Source of the DNA: Leishmania mexicana MHOM/GT/2001/U1103
Taxonomy: Eukaryota; Euglenozoa; Kinetoplastea; Trypanosomatida; Trypanosomatidae
DNA length: 64,000 bases
NCBI RefSeq assembly: GCF_000234665.1
Contig: NC_018315.1
Location: 457,047-521,046, forward strand
Reading direction: 5' to 3'
Part shown: positions 22,132 to 33,153 of the stretch, one piece after another
Position numbering within the stretch: position 1 is the stretch's first letter
Layout of the letters: every line of letters begins with the position of its first letter
Made by a program: the position numbers and the translations under genes
Notes under the pieces: model-generated
What the model saw: the letters and a program-made list of their open reading frames with translations, nothing else
Databases searched by the model: none
Told to the model about the DNA's origin: nothing

Positions 22132-24099
22132 CGAGGTCGTGCGTGTCTCCTGTGTTAGCTGGCATGCTGCCGGGACGCGACAACAACCCAGGGCGAGGCG
22201 GACGTCGAGGGTTACAGCGTACCTCTTCGGTGAGGCTTGCTCCGCCGAAGTGAGCGCGCAATGCCCTCTGGTCTCATCCTCGTTACACGGCGCCGATTCG
22301 TGAACGCCCCCCTCCCCTCCCCCACTGCCCTGGCCAGCCATGCGCAGCGCTCTCGCGCTTCCGTCTGCCCCTCCTGCCTGTGCATGATTGTGTTTTTCGC
22401 CTCGCGTCGAGTGAGGGTTGGGGGCGCTCCTCGTCGCTGTTCGCTTTTCGTGCCTTGCCCACGGCTCGCGCACTATGGGCCTCTCTCTACACACACACAC
22501 ACCTAGGTATCAGCGTACACACACGTGTATGTACATGTATACGTGCACGCACATGCATATCTGTATACATGTATATCATTCTATGTGTGTGTGTGTGTGG
22601 GGCGTCACTTGTTCTCGGCCTTTCCGCGGTTATGAGTGTCCTCCGCTTGTCGCGTTGGGTCGGCCGATTTCCGCCTTTCTTTTTTGTCTGCCTTCATCTA
22701 TTTGTGCTTCGCCTATTATTTTGATGATCACGGCGCGCGCGCGTGCGTGTGTGCGTTTTATGCTTTCTGCCGACGTCTACACCTTCCCATCCTCGTCGTG
22801 GCTTGCCCATACAGAGTACGCACACGCACACACGCATCTATATATACATATGCCAATGCATATATGTTTATACACACACATGTATACGTGCATGTGTATG
22901 TGCGTGCGTGTGCTGCGGGCGCTGTGTTTTCTCCGTCTCTCTGGCAGCGGTGCTGTATCTTGTGCTGCGCGAGCTGAGTGTGGTCTGCCGATGGTGTCTC
23001 CTTACGCACCACCACCACCTCCTGTGCTCCGCTGAATTCCCGCTTCCTTCTCAGAGCATCAAACTGTGTGCGATGCACGCACGTGCATGGGCGCTGACTC
23101 CCTCCACCCTCTCGTGCCCGTTTCAGCGTAGGATTCTTGCTGTTCGCATGCAGACGCGAGAGAAAATATCACGGAAGTGTCTGATCTCAGACCAACAACG
23201 GACACGCCCCCGCATAGCAGGCCGCGAGCGCACAACGGTAGCTACATGTGTGACGTGCGGCAGTCCAGTAAAGGGGCAAAGGGCGCGAGCGGCGGCCTCT
23301 TGGGGCGGTGCGGCAGCCCGGCGACCAGGCCGATGGCGGAGAGTAGACAGGCGTGTGCAGCTCCCTTCCCTTCGCCGCACGCGTGCTTTTTAGCCTTTCC
23401 TATCCTTTGGCCCTTCGCTGTGGCTCACTGGTGGCGCTGCCCTTTGCCGCCGGTGCTGATTTTGCGCGATGCGTTGCACACTCGTTTGAGAGCCCCGCAG
23501 CCGCAGCACGAAGGGGCACGACCGCGCGCACCGGAAAAGGAGACCAGCGACACACAAGGCGCTGTGCCCGACCTGGGTCTTCCGAGCGACGTCCCCGCTT
23601 CAATGTTTGCCTCTCTCATTTCGTTTTTTGGCCATTCTTTTTTTCTCGCCTTTCCGACTGCTGCACTTCCCCGCGCCTGCCCGCATCGGCCCCCCTCCCT
23701 CCTCTCCGTACACCCCCGAAGCGAGCGCATGCAACGTGCTGGATCACTCCTCCAGCAGCCCTCCCGCCACCACGCAGCGTCACAGCGACGGTGGAGGCAC
23801 CATCTCTCCTTCCACATTGTGCTGCGTGTGGTCAAGCGCTGCTCCGTGGCGGGCATCGTCCGCATGGACTGGGATGACGGCACAACCGCGGTGCTGCCGC
23901 GCCTTGCACGCGAACGGCGTCTACTCGCTTTCCTCCACCAGCGACGGTAGTGGAAGCTCCAGCGCCATGAGAAGAGTCATGCGCTGCCGGGGCAGACCGA
24001 ATGCACGTCGAAGAGGGGACCACTCGCCAATGCTCTTCTTGCCTTCCCCTAGCCCTGTTGCTGCCTTCTCTGCGTCTGCCACGAGTGCATCCGCGCCGG
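22132..24099 (+). other. Downstream region of ABCA-alpha (repeat copy 1), no gene seen
   Basis: 2 kb of UTR-like DNA with CA/TA/GT-rich microsatellite stretches (22490-22600, 22820-22910). It is nearly identical to 43191-45158. Open frames are low-complexity. Confidence 0.55.
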
Positions 24100-25011
24100 C
24101 GGCGGGCTTGTGCATGCACTACGCGCTGATGCTGTGACCTGGACGCCGCTGTGCCGAGGGAGTGGGGCCCGCCGAAGCACCCGCTGCTCTTCGTAACGGA
24201 GCCGGTGCGGTGGTGCTGCGGGTCGAGCGCGCGCGTGCTGGATGGCGGCGCCGACGGGCGCTGTCGGACTACCTGCTGGATACGTGGTACGTGCACGACA
24301 TACCGCGCTACGGCGCCGTGTCGTGCATCGATCGGAACGTGACGGCGCTGTTGAGATTTGCGGGTGAGTGGCGCGGCACGAACGTGAACGTGTTCCTGTA
24401 CAACTCATCCTCGCACCACCAGGCCGGGCTGAACCTGGCGACGTACTACGACCTGTTCATCAAGTCCTTCCTCGGCATCGACGGTGCGTTCATGCGGTAC
24501 GAGGAGGAGCTGTTCAGCGAGCCTGCCAGCCGGTCGCAGCTTGGCTTCATCTTCATTGGCGCGCTGGTGATGATCCCGCTTACGTTCCTGCCTGGACGAG
24601 CCGTCTGCCGGCATGGACCCTGTGGCGCGGCGCGGGATGTGGACTGCGATCCAGCGCGCCGCGGGGCACTGCTCCGTTGTGCTGACGACGCACCACCTGG
24701 AGGAGGTGGAGGCGCTTGCGGACGTTGTAGCGATCATGGTGCGCGGGTACGTGCGCTGCGTCGGCGACAAGGTGCACCTGAAGAACAAGTTCGGCAGCGT
24801 CTTCGAGGCGAGCGTGCGCCTTGCGTCGGCGAAGCACGCGGAGTGCTTTGTGTCGTTCATGCAGGCGGAGTTCCCTGACGCTGTGCGGAGCGAGGGCGAT
24901 GGTCGGCGGTTCGTGTACCAGCTGCCGCGCGATCGCGGCTTCGGCGACGTGTTCCAGGCGTTCCAGGCAAACAAGGAGCAGCTGCGCATTACGGACTACA
25001 GTGTGTCGCAG
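24100..25011 (+). pseudogene. ABCA pseudogene made of three fragments (copy 1)
   Basis: Three parts of an ABCA gene are joined. Fragment 1 (about 24100-24261) matches beta from about 28666 to 28819, the last helix of TMD1 and the linker, but is clearly diverged; one inserted G near 24136 makes ATGCTGTGA, a stop. Fragment 2 (24262-24592) matches beta 30177-30507, part of the second extracellular domain, and is almost identical. Fragment 3 (24591-25011) matches beta 31702-32122, from NBD2 Walker B to near the C-terminus, and is also almost identical. The second junction shares the bases CC and shifts the frame. NBD1, most of TMD2 and the NBD2 Walker A are absent, so no working transporter can be made. 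Fragments 2 and 3 differ from beta at only three positions that I found. Confidence 0.9.
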
Positions 25012-26449
25012 ACCACCCGTACAGTTGAAGTATTTTGTTTTTGCCCTCTTGTTGCGTCGCGATGGGCGAGGTGAGGGGAGTTGACGTATGTGCGGTGAGA
25101 CTTGTGTGTGGCGACTTGTTCGCGCTCATGCGTCTGTGAGGGTGGCGTCGGCGTGGTGCGGGTTTTGCTGTGCGTTCGGAGGACCTTGTGTGTGTGTTGG
25201 GCGCAGGTGCTGTTCGCCTTTGTTGTTGCAGCCGCTCGTGTGGCGGTGCCCTGTATCTCAACACGGCGGGTGTATGCTGGCTCGAGGAGAATGTTGATGG
25301 CTGCCATGCCAATATTAGAAAAGACAACGAGTGAGTGTGCGTGTGTCAGAGAGAGCAGCACTAAGTAGTGTGGCTCTGCCTTTAGGTGCGCGATGTTCTG
25401 GATATGTACCTCTGTCTGTGAGACTCCCGGCTGGGGCCCCTCTGCTACCGCCCGGGTAGTGGTAAGGGCTATGTGACTGTGGTTGCTGTTCCGCATTCTG
25501 GTCCACTCACTCTCAAGGAAGGGGAGGGGGAGGAAGTCTCTCATCTACAGTGAGGTGGCGCATTGTCAGTCCCGATTGTTCTTCTCGGACCCGCACTCTT
25601 TGCGTTGTCCTGTGCGGTCTGTCTCCACAATCCTCCTTGCTGCCTCCGTTGTTGTTCCGCTGGTCGTGTGACTGCGTCTGTCCCGGGCAACCTTGACAAA
25701 TCGCGGTCCATCTGCTACCGCTCACATAACATTGCATGGAAGTGAGTGCCACACCGTCACGGGAAGAACCATACCAGCGCAGCTGGCCCGGAGTTGGTGC
25801 CTAGGGAGCTCGTCTTCAGAGCGCCTTGCATCGTGAGTGTTGTGTGCATCCGGCGGAAGTGGGGGCCTCCCGCTCACATCCTTTTCGCCTTGACCCGCAA
25901 ACGGCTGCGCGCGTGTGCGTGAGGATTGCGAGGCGCAAAGAGCATGTGCGCGTGCGCGTGTCTACGAGTACACGGTGTCTCTGACTTGTTGCTCTTTCAG
26001 TTGCTTGTTGTTATTCGTTTCGCGTGCTGGCGACTAGCTGCATTGCGTCTCGACGCGTTTGCCAGCTCCTTCCGCATCCCGCCGTTGCTGCTGTTGCTGG
26101 TGCGGCTCCTTTTTTCTTTTCAGCATTGTGCATGCGTTTTGCCTCCTCCGCTTTCCTTTTGTGTGTCTGCTCGCCCTCAACGACCGTGTGCCGAGCCGTC
26201 CGGCGGGTCTCGCGCTTCGCGCCGTCTTCCTTGTGCCTGTTGCCCCTCTCCGCTGGCCTCTGCTTTCGGGTGCTTCTCTCTCATTCGCACCGCCCTCCTC
26301 TCCATCGTTGCCCATCCGCCACTGCCGCCCTCTGCCCCTCCGCCTAGCTTCGCGACCGCTGACGCTGTCATGGTGGTGGGTGGTGTGGTGCCTTCTTGTT
26401 TTTTTTTGCCGTGTTGCCACGCTGACGCTCCCACGACTCGATCTTGACC
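25012..26449 (+). other. Intergenic region upstream of ABCA-beta, no gene seen
   Basis: 1.4 kb unique to this site, starting where the repeat block ends. It contains pyrimidine tracts leading to the beta acceptor and no convincing coding region. Confidence 0.55.
26300..26347 (+). promoter_or_regulatory. Predicted spliced-leader acceptor for ABCA-beta
   Basis: A C/T-rich tract ends in CCGCCTAG with AG at 26346-26347, 102 nt before the ATG at 26450. Confidence 0.5.
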
Positions 26450-29400
26450 ATGCATGACCCTGGTGCCTTCAATGACTCGAGCCAGGAGAGCCTCATGCGC
26501 CTCTCGATGAATTCCGGTGCTAGTTGCAAGATTGGCTATGGGCGGCTCTCGACTGCCGATGGTGCGCCGCACGACCCCCTCGACCCAGTCAAGCCGACCG
26601 AAGGCGAGATGGTGGCTGATGGCGACCAGAACGACACACTCAATTCGGACGGGAATCTGCACGCCGCGCTGTTGTACGTGGAACCTCTTGCACCAGCTGC
26701 GGTCGTGGTATCGGGCGGCTTTGGTGCCTACGACGGAGGCGATGAGGATGACAGTGAGTCTATGGAGCCGGTGACCACCGCCGTGCACCCGCTTGGCGGC
26801 CCCGAGGCGTCCAATCGGAGCTGGTACTCACCGTCGAAGCGGCGTGCCGGCTTAGGCGCGATGCGTCGCAACGAGCTGATGAGCCGAACTGTGAACTTTA
26901 CCGGATTCGACATGTGCATGTCTAGTGATGTCTCATTTGGGGCCAGTAGGACGAGCACCGTGTCCGAGAAGGACACCTCCACGAGCAGCGGCAGTAAGGG
27001 GTCCCCAGAATACAGCGACAGCCTCAGTGATACCTATGAGGGGCCCGCGCGCGCCTCTTTCGTGGGCCAGCTGCTCGCTGTAGTAGAACGCTCGGCACGA
27101 GAGCTCTGGCGGCGCAAGTTTGACGTGTTGTTGGACATCGCTGTGCCACTCATCTTCATGGCCGTGTCCATTGCGTTGTGGGCTATCTGGGGAACGCAGT
27201 ACAACGAGGAGATGACGTACGTATCCACGAATCTGGAGTCTGGCAACATCGGTGCGGCCGGTCTTCGTGCACCGGCTACCTACGACTTCACGTGCATGAG
27301 GCAGCCCGAAGGGACGCCAACGCTGGCTGAATTCACACGATGCATGCCAAGGGACTACACCACCTGCGATTCTGTCACGGGGGAGTGCGAGACACAGCGC
27401 ATCATCACCTTTATCTGCGATGGCGACTCGAGCATGCTTCCGCTGCCGGCGGAGTACGAGATATGCCGTGTGTCTTACGACTGGGAAGAACTTATCACTG
27501 CCGGCTTAAGCTACTACTGGCGATGGCTGGCAGCTGTTCCTACCCTTGACATGCTGATCGGTCTCCAGTGGACGGCTCTGTCTGCGTACCGCCATCTTCT
27601 GCCCTTCATCGCGAAAACCATGGTGGGCTTCGCGGCCAACACACGCTACAGTGCGATTCTGTGTAGCGGCCATCTGTACTTCGTAGGTGAGCGCGGCGTG
27701 ACCTCGGAGCTGATTGCGTACATGGACAGGACCTCTGGGCTGTTTCGATATGTGACGGACTTTAAGGTATACAGCAGCGTCGCGGAGGTTCGCAGCGCTG
27801 TGAAGCGCGGTGGCCGTGTATGGGCGATCGTGGAGCTGCGGCAGATCGGCGAGGCAGGACTGGACCTTGTGCTGCACATGAACAACTCCGCCCTGCCGTC
27901 GTTTGCCACCACGTACGACGACGCGTACAGCGGTGGGGTGCTGTTTGACACGGCGGAGCTGTACATGTTATCCGGCTTCAACACGCTGCAGCAGCTCGTG
28001 TCGGAGTTCTACCTCAACACATTTCACGACGCGCAGATGAATATGACGCAGATGATGGCGGCCACGGCCACTCCAGAGTACAACCGCGTACCGCTAATGG
28101 CGCAGGCACGACAGGTTCTACCGCTCATCTTCTCCCTTGCCTTTCTGTACAGCGTGTCGCAGCAGACCAAGCGCATTGTGCTGGAGAAGGAGCTGCGCAT
28201 CCGCGAGGCGATGCTCATTATGGGGCTGAAGCAGTGGACGCTCTACGTGAGCGAGTTCATTGTGCAGCTGGCGATCTTTGTGCCGACGTGCGTGCTGTGC
28301 GTGGTGATGCTGAAGCTGACGTACGTGACGAAGAGCGACCCGCTGATATTGCTCCTGATCTTCTGCCTTTTCGCCCTCACGACGATCCCGCTGTCCGGCA
28401 TGATCGCTGCCTTCTTCAGCAAGTCGCGCCTGGCTTCGCTTGTGGCGCCGGTGGTGTACTTTATCCTTGTGATCCCGATGTTCGCCATGACCAACGCGCA
28501 GGGCTTGATCGTGACGTGGTTCTCTGTGTTCTCGCCGACAGGGTTTGCTGCGGCGCTGAACTTGTTCCTGCTGCACGAGTCTGGGAGCGGGTGCGGCGAG
28601 GCGGAGATGACATCGGGTCGCGACAACCCGACGCTGGCGGTTGTACTTGTGATGCTGGTGGCGGACTTGTGCATGTACTACGCGCTAATGCTGTACCTGG
28701 ACGCGGTCATGCCGAAGCAGTGGGGTACGCGCAAGCACCCGCTCTTCTTCATCATCGAGCCGGTGCGGTGGTGCTGCGGGTCGAGGGCGCGCGCGCTGGA
28801 TGGCGGTGCCGACGGGCGCGCCGAGGATGGTGTGTTCGAGGAGATTGCAGAAGGCGGCGCCGACTACGCGGTTTGCATCAACGGGCTGCGCAAGGAGTAC
28901 TCGCGCGGCGGAAAGACGTTCGTTGCGGTGAACAACCTGTACTGGGGGATGCGCGAGGGCGAGATCTCTGTGCTGCTGGGGCACAACGGCGCCGGCAAGA
29001 CGACGGTGCTGAACATGATGACGGGGATGGTGGAGCCGGACGCGGGCGACTGCTACGTCTACGGCTACTCTGTCCGAAACGAGCTAGAGAGGGTGCGGCA
29101 GCAGATCGGGTACTGCCCGCAGCACAACATCCTGTGGGGCGAGCTGACGTGCCGCGACCACCTCGAGTTCTTTGGGCAGATCAAGGGGCTGCGCGGGTGG
29201 GAGCTGGAGAATGCGGTTTGCCGGATGTTGCACGAGACGGACCTGCTGGAGAAGATGGACCAGCCCGCGAAGAGCCTGTCGGGTGGGCAGAAGCGGAAGC
29301 TGTCGATCGCCGTTGCGTTTGTTGGCGGCAGCCGGGTGGTGCTCCTCGACGAGCCGACTGCCGGGCTGGATGTGGGTGCGCGGCGGCAGACGTGGGAGCT

Positions 29401-32179
29401 GCTGAGGCGCATGTCGCGCTCGCGCACGCTGCTGCTAACGACGCACTACATGGACGAGGCAGACCTACTGGGACAGCGAATCGGGATCATGAGTGGAGGG
29501 CGGCTGAAGTGCAGCGGCAGCAGCCTGTTCCTAAAGTCGCGGCTCGGTGTCGGCTACAGCATTGTCATCTCTGTCGACCCCGAACTAGATCTCGATGCTG
29601 TGGATGACGTGGTGCTTGGAACGGTGGATGGCGCGGAGCTGCTCGGGCGGAACGGGTGTGAAGTATCGTACCAGCTGCCTCTGCAGAGCGCGAGCCAGTT
29701 CCCAGCGCTGCTTAACGAGATCGACTCGGTAGAGGCGGACGGCATCCGCGGCTACTCGCTGGCTGCGACGACGCTGGAGGAGGTGTTCCTGAAGGTGTCG
29801 GAGGAGGACACCGCGGGTCGTAGCGAGGCTGCAGCGCAGGAAGGCGTGGAGCTAATCTGGAACTCTGAGGTGGCGCCGTCGGCGCTGTGGCTGCAGTTCC
29901 GTGCGATGATGGTGAAGCGCTTGTGGAGCGCGCTGCGGGACCGTAAGATGCAGTGCTTCCAGATTGTATGCCCGGTTGTGTGCATCCTGATCGCCATGTT
30001 GCTGAACCTCGTGCAGTACCGAGACCCTCAGTCGCTGACATACAACTACTCGATGTTTGCGAACCGGCCGACTTCAGTGCTGGACACATCATTCTGCGAC
30101 GTGATGTGGGGTGGCGCACCGAAGGGCGCGGTGGACTACGAGGTGAACGAGACTCACTTGACGGGTGTGCAGGCGTTGTCGGACTACCTGCTGGATACGT
30201 GGTACGTGCACGACATGCCGCGCTACGGCGCCGTGTCGTGCATCGATCGGAACGTGACGGCGCTGTTGAGATTTGCGGGTGAGTGGCGCGGCACGAACGT
30301 GAACGTGTTCCTGTACAACTCATCCTCGCACCACCAGGCCGGGCTGAACCTGGCGACGTACTACGACCTGTTCATCAAGTCCTTCCTCGGCATCGACGGT
30401 GCGTTCATGCGGTACGAGGTGGAGCTGTTCAGCGAGCCTGCCAGCCGGTCGCAGCTTGGCTTCATCTTCATTGGCGCGCTGGTGATGATCCCGCTTACGT
30501 TCCTGCCGGCGAATCCTGTTGCGTGGGTGGTGAAGGAGCGGCAGTGCGGGTCGCGGCACCTGCAGGACCTGTGCGGGCTGAGCTTCTTCGTGTATTGGGC
30601 GGCAAACTATACATTCGACATGCTGGCCTACTTTGGCACGACGCTGCTGTGCATCCTCATCTTCTGCATCTTCAGCCGGCAGGATTTCGTCGGGCCTGAC
30701 CGCATTGGCGGCACTTTCATGCTGCTGATGGTCTACGGGCTCACGAGCACCGCTTGCGCGTACGCGCTGAGCTTTCTGTTCAAGGAGCACTCGTCTGCAC
30801 AGACGATCGTGATGGGTGTTGGCTTTGTTGCCGGGTTCCTGCTGTTGATGCTGGTGTACGTGCTGACGCTAGATCCTAGCAACGTGGACACATCAGACAA
30901 GATGCGGTGGGGCTTCCGTTTGATTCCGTCGTACTGCATCGGCGAGGGGCTCATCGGTCTGCTGATGCTGGACAGCAAGCTGGCCATAGGCACTGCGACT
31001 AGTGTTTGGGATATGGACCAGCTTGGGTGGCCGCTTGTGTACATGGCAGTGGAGCTCCCTGCTTTCTGGCTGATCGTTTTGCTCGTCGACCACCCGACGG
31101 TGAGGCGGTGCGTGCAGCGGCTGCGGTACAACCGCGACGCGGAGCCGATCATCCCGAGCGACGAGGACTCTGACGTGGAGGACGAGCGCGAGGCCGTGTA
31201 CGAGGCGGTGCGGATGGGCGACACGACGAGCGACGTTGTGCGCGTGGTGAACCTGCAGAAGAGATACGGGAACGGTAACATTGCTGTGAAGGGTATCACG
31301 TTCTCGATCTTTCCCGGGGAGGTGTTCGGGCTCCTGGGGACGAATGGCGCGGGCAAGACGACGAGCATCTCGATGCTGTGCCAGCAGTTCCTGCCGACAG
31401 GCGGCAGCGCGTACGTGTGCGGCTACGACATCGTTGAGCAGAGCAAGGAGGCGCTGCAGTGCATCGGGTACTGCCCGCAATTCGACGCGACGCTAGACCT
31501 GCTGACGGTGGAAGAGCAGCTGGAACTATACGCCGGCATCCGTGGGATCGTGCGCGCGGATTGGCCTGCGCTCGTGGACGCGCTGTGCACGCTGTGCGAG
31601 CTGACGAACTACAAGCATACCCTGGCGCACGCGCTTTCCGGTGGGAACCGGCGCAAGCTCTCTGTGGCGATGGCGCTGGTGGGCGGTCCGCAGGTGATCT
31701 TCCTGGACGAGCCGTCTGCCGGCATGGACCCTGTGGCGCGGCGCGGGATGTGGACTGCGATCCAGCGCGCCGCGGGGCACTGCTCCGTTGTGCTGACGAC
31801 GCACCACCTGGAGGAGGTGGAGGCGCTTGCGGACATTGTAGCGATCATGGTGCGCGGGTACGTGCGCTGCGTCGGCGACAAGGTGCACCTGAAGAACAAG
31901 TTCGGCAGCGTCTTCGAGGCGAGCGTGCGCCTTGCGTCGGCGAAGCACGCGGAGTGCTTTGTGTCGTTCATGCAGGCGGAGTTCCCTGACGCTGTGCGGA
32001 GCGAGGGCGATGGTCGGCGGTTCGTGTACCAGCTGCCGCGCGATCGCGGCTTCGGCGACGTGTTCCAGGCGTTCCAGGCAAACAAGGAGCAGCTGCGCAT
32101 TACGGACTACAGTGTGTCGCAGACGTCGATCGAGCAGATCTTCATGAAGGTTCGGGGACTTGCGATGAATCTACGCTAG
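26450..32179 (+). CDS. ABCA-type full ABC transporter beta
   Basis: 1909 residues from the ATG at 26450 (an upstream in-frame TTG is not a start). A long Ser/Asp/Gly-rich N-terminal extension of about 215 residues precedes TM1 (LLDIAVPLIFMAVSIALWAI). The first extracellular domain runs to about residue 550 and is followed by five helices (about 553-763). NBD1: Walker A GHNGAGKTT at 844, LSGGQKRKLS at 943, Walker B Asp 967 in VVLLDEPTAG, H-loop His 999. TMD2: TM7 near 1166, a second smaller extracellular domain, then a helix bundle to about 1550. NBD2: Walker A GTNGAGKTT at 1630, LSGGNRRKLS at 1729, Asp 1753 in VIFLDEPSAG, H-loop His 1785. All ATPase motifs are canonical. It should move a lipid-like substrate across a membrane; the substrate is unknown. 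The gene lies between the two copies of the 12.9-kb block. Its 3' half is the closest source of the pseudogene fragments. Confidence 0.95.
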   Translation: MHDPGAFNDSSQESLMRLSMNSGASCKIGYGRLSTADGAPHDPLDPVKPTEGEMVADGDQNDTLNSDGNLHAALLYVEPLAPAAVVVSGGFGAYDGGDEDDSESMEPVTTAVHPLGGPEASNRSWYSPSKRRAGLGAMRRNELMSRTVNFTGFDMCMSSDVSFGASRTSTVSEKDTSTSSGSKGSPEYSDSLSDTYEGPARASFVGQLLAVVERSARELWRRKFDVLLDIAVPLIFMAVSIALWAIWGTQYNEEMTYVSTNLESGNIGAAGLRAPATYDFTCMRQPEGTPTLAEFTRCMPRDYTTCDSVTGECETQRIITFICDGDSSMLPLPAEYEICRVSYDWEELITAGLSYYWRWLAAVPTLDMLIGLQWTALSAYRHLLPFIAKTMVGFAANTRYSAILCSGHLYFVGERGVTSELIAYMDRTSGLFRYVTDFKVYSSVAEVRSAVKRGGRVWAIVELRQIGEAGLDLVLHMNNSALPSFATTYDDAYSGGVLFDTAELYMLSGFNTLQQLVSEFYLNTFHDAQMNMTQMMAATATPEYNRVPLMAQARQVLPLIFSLAFLYSVSQQTKRIVLEKELRIREAMLIMGLKQWTLYVSEFIVQLAIFVPTCVLCVVMLKLTYVTKSDPLILLLIFCLFALTTIPLSGMIAAFFSKSRLASLVAPVVYFILVIPMFAMTNAQGLIVTWFSVFSPTGFAAALNLFLLHESGSGCGEAEMTSGRDNPTLAVVLVMLVADLCMYYALMLYLDAVMPKQWGTRKHPLFFIIEPVRWCCGSRARALDGGADGRAEDGVFEEIAEGGADYAVCINGLRKEYSRGGKTFVAVNNLYWGMREGEISVLLGHNGAGKTTVLNMMTGMVEPDAGDCYVYGYSVRNELERVRQQIGYCPQHNILWGELTCRDHLEFFGQIKGLRGWELENAVCRMLHETDLLEKMDQPAKSLSGGQKRKLSIAVAFVGGSRVVLLDEPTAGLDVGARRQTWELLRRMSRSRTLLLTTHYMDEADLLGQRIGIMSGGRLKCSGSSLFLKSRLGVGYSIVISVDPELDLDAVDDVVLGTVDGAELLGRNGCEVSYQLPLQSASQFPALLNEIDSVEADGIRGYSLAATTLEEVFLKVSEEDTAGRSEAAAQEGVELIWNSEVAPSALWLQFRAMMVKRLWSALRDRKMQCFQIVCPVVCILIAMLLNLVQYRDPQSLTYNYSMFANRPTSVLDTSFCDVMWGGAPKGAVDYEVNETHLTGVQALSDYLLDTWYVHDMPRYGAVSCIDRNVTALLRFAGEWRGTNVNVFLYNSSSHHQAGLNLATYYDLFIKSFLGIDGAFMRYEVELFSEPASRSQLGFIFIGALVMIPLTFLPANPVAWVVKERQCGSRHLQDLCGLSFFVYWAANYTFDMLAYFGTTLLCILIFCIFSRQDFVGPDRIGGTFMLLMVYGLTSTACAYALSFLFKEHSSAQTIVMGVGFVAGFLLLMLVYVLTLDPSNVDTSDKMRWGFRLIPSYCIGEGLIGLLMLDSKLAIGTATSVWDMDQLGWPLVYMAVELPAFWLIVLLVDHPTVRRCVQRLRYNRDAEPIIPSDEDSDVEDEREAVYEAVRMGDTTSDVVRVVNLQKRYGNGNIAVKGITFSIFPGEVFGLLGTNGAGKTTSISMLCQQFLPTGGSAYVCGYDIVEQSKEALQCIGYCPQFDATLDLLTVEEQLELYAGIRGIVRADWPALVDALCTLCELTNYKHTLAHALSGGNRRKLSVAMALVGGPQVIFLDEPSAGMDPVARRGMWTAIQRAAGHCSVVLTTHHLEEVEALADIVAIMVRGYVRCVGDKVHLKNKFGSVFEASVRLASAKHAECFVSFMQAEFPDAVRSEGDGRRFVYQLPRDRGFGDVFQAFQANKEQLRITDYSVSQTSIEQIFMKVRGLAMNLR

Positions 32180-33153
32180 TTGCATGTGGCAACTGCGTGA
32201 GTGCAACGGGCGCGGCTCTACTCGTGGAAGGAGCTGTGCCGCATGCGTTTCGGCTGTGTCTCTGACTGCCTTCCTGCTGCATGTGCTTGTGCGCGCTGGA
32301 GCGGTGCACGTCTGCCGAGGCGTCCGATTGTATTCAGTAATGCGCCACGATAGAGCATGGTTCCTGTAGTCTCTGTGGCAGGGGAGCCTAGGGTGGCGTG
32401 TGTGTCTTTGTCGTGGCTCGCTGAAGGCAGCGTGAGGTGGGCTAACGCTCCCTTTCGGATTGTTGATGGACCACTGGCGTTGCCCATGCGTTGCGCCCTC
32501 TTCGGCGAGCGGAGACGTGTGTTGGGCCAAGCCTGGCGCAGTACGCGTGGATGCGTGCGCTTGCTTGGCGGTGTCGTATGTATTTCCGCTGTCTCTCATT
32601 TTCTTCTGCGCTTGTGGTACCTGGTATGGGGGGCGGCGCTGTGCATCTTGTGAGTTCCGGTTTCGGGTTCGCCGTCTTGTATGGGGCTGGTTGCACGTCA
32701 CTCCTTCATGGATGCTTCAGTGGTTGATGCGGCGCCTGTCTTGTATGTGTACTCCTTGCGTGTTCGGGCAACTTCGCGTATGCGGATCGCCTTGGATGTG
32801 CGTGTGCTGCACCTGCGTAGGCCTGTGCCCGGAGCGTTCCCCTCACCACCTTAACACCCTCCCTCACCTAGCTTTGCGCACCGCACGCTCACTTCCAGCC
32901 GCACAGGCCTGCGATTTGGCCCTGGCGCCATGGACATGGCGTAGAGGGCCTCATGTGTACAGCTTCTTCCGTTTCTCTCTGCTCTCTTTACTCTCCGCGC
33001 GTGTTTACAGCGGCGACTGCCAGGCCGGTAGGCACTGTATACACGCGCGTGTGTCTTCTGCTTTGTATGCGGCTTCTATGTGTGTGTGGGTCTCTATGTG
33101 ATTACACGCGCGCTGATGTTGGTATGCCGTGCTTCCCCCCTCCCTCTTTGCGT
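32180..33153 (+). other. Intergenic region between ABCA-beta and repeat copy 2, no gene seen
   Basis: About 1 kb of unique UTR-like DNA. It ends at the left breakpoint of repeat copy 2 (33154). Confidence 0.55.

Larger units (their letters stand above)
12759..25011 (+). repeat. ABCA repeat block, copy 1
   Basis: Direct repeat of 33154-46070. Correspondence begins at 12759/33154 and ends at 25011/46070. Offsets are 20395 up to 14523, 19759 from 15163, 19741-19746 across the ABCA gene, and 21059 from 22132 to the end. The jumps are explained by the three N runs, an 18-bp and a 2-bp dinucleotide difference, and one extra codon in copy 2. After correcting for gaps both copies are about 12.9 kb. 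The copy holds upstream DNA, ABCA-alpha, downstream DNA and an ABCA pseudogene. Confidence 0.95.

Noticed and set aside
24162..24878. 238-codon frame that looks like an ABCA protein
   Set aside because: The frame switches at the second fragment junction, and both ABCA cores are missing; it is part of the pseudogene.
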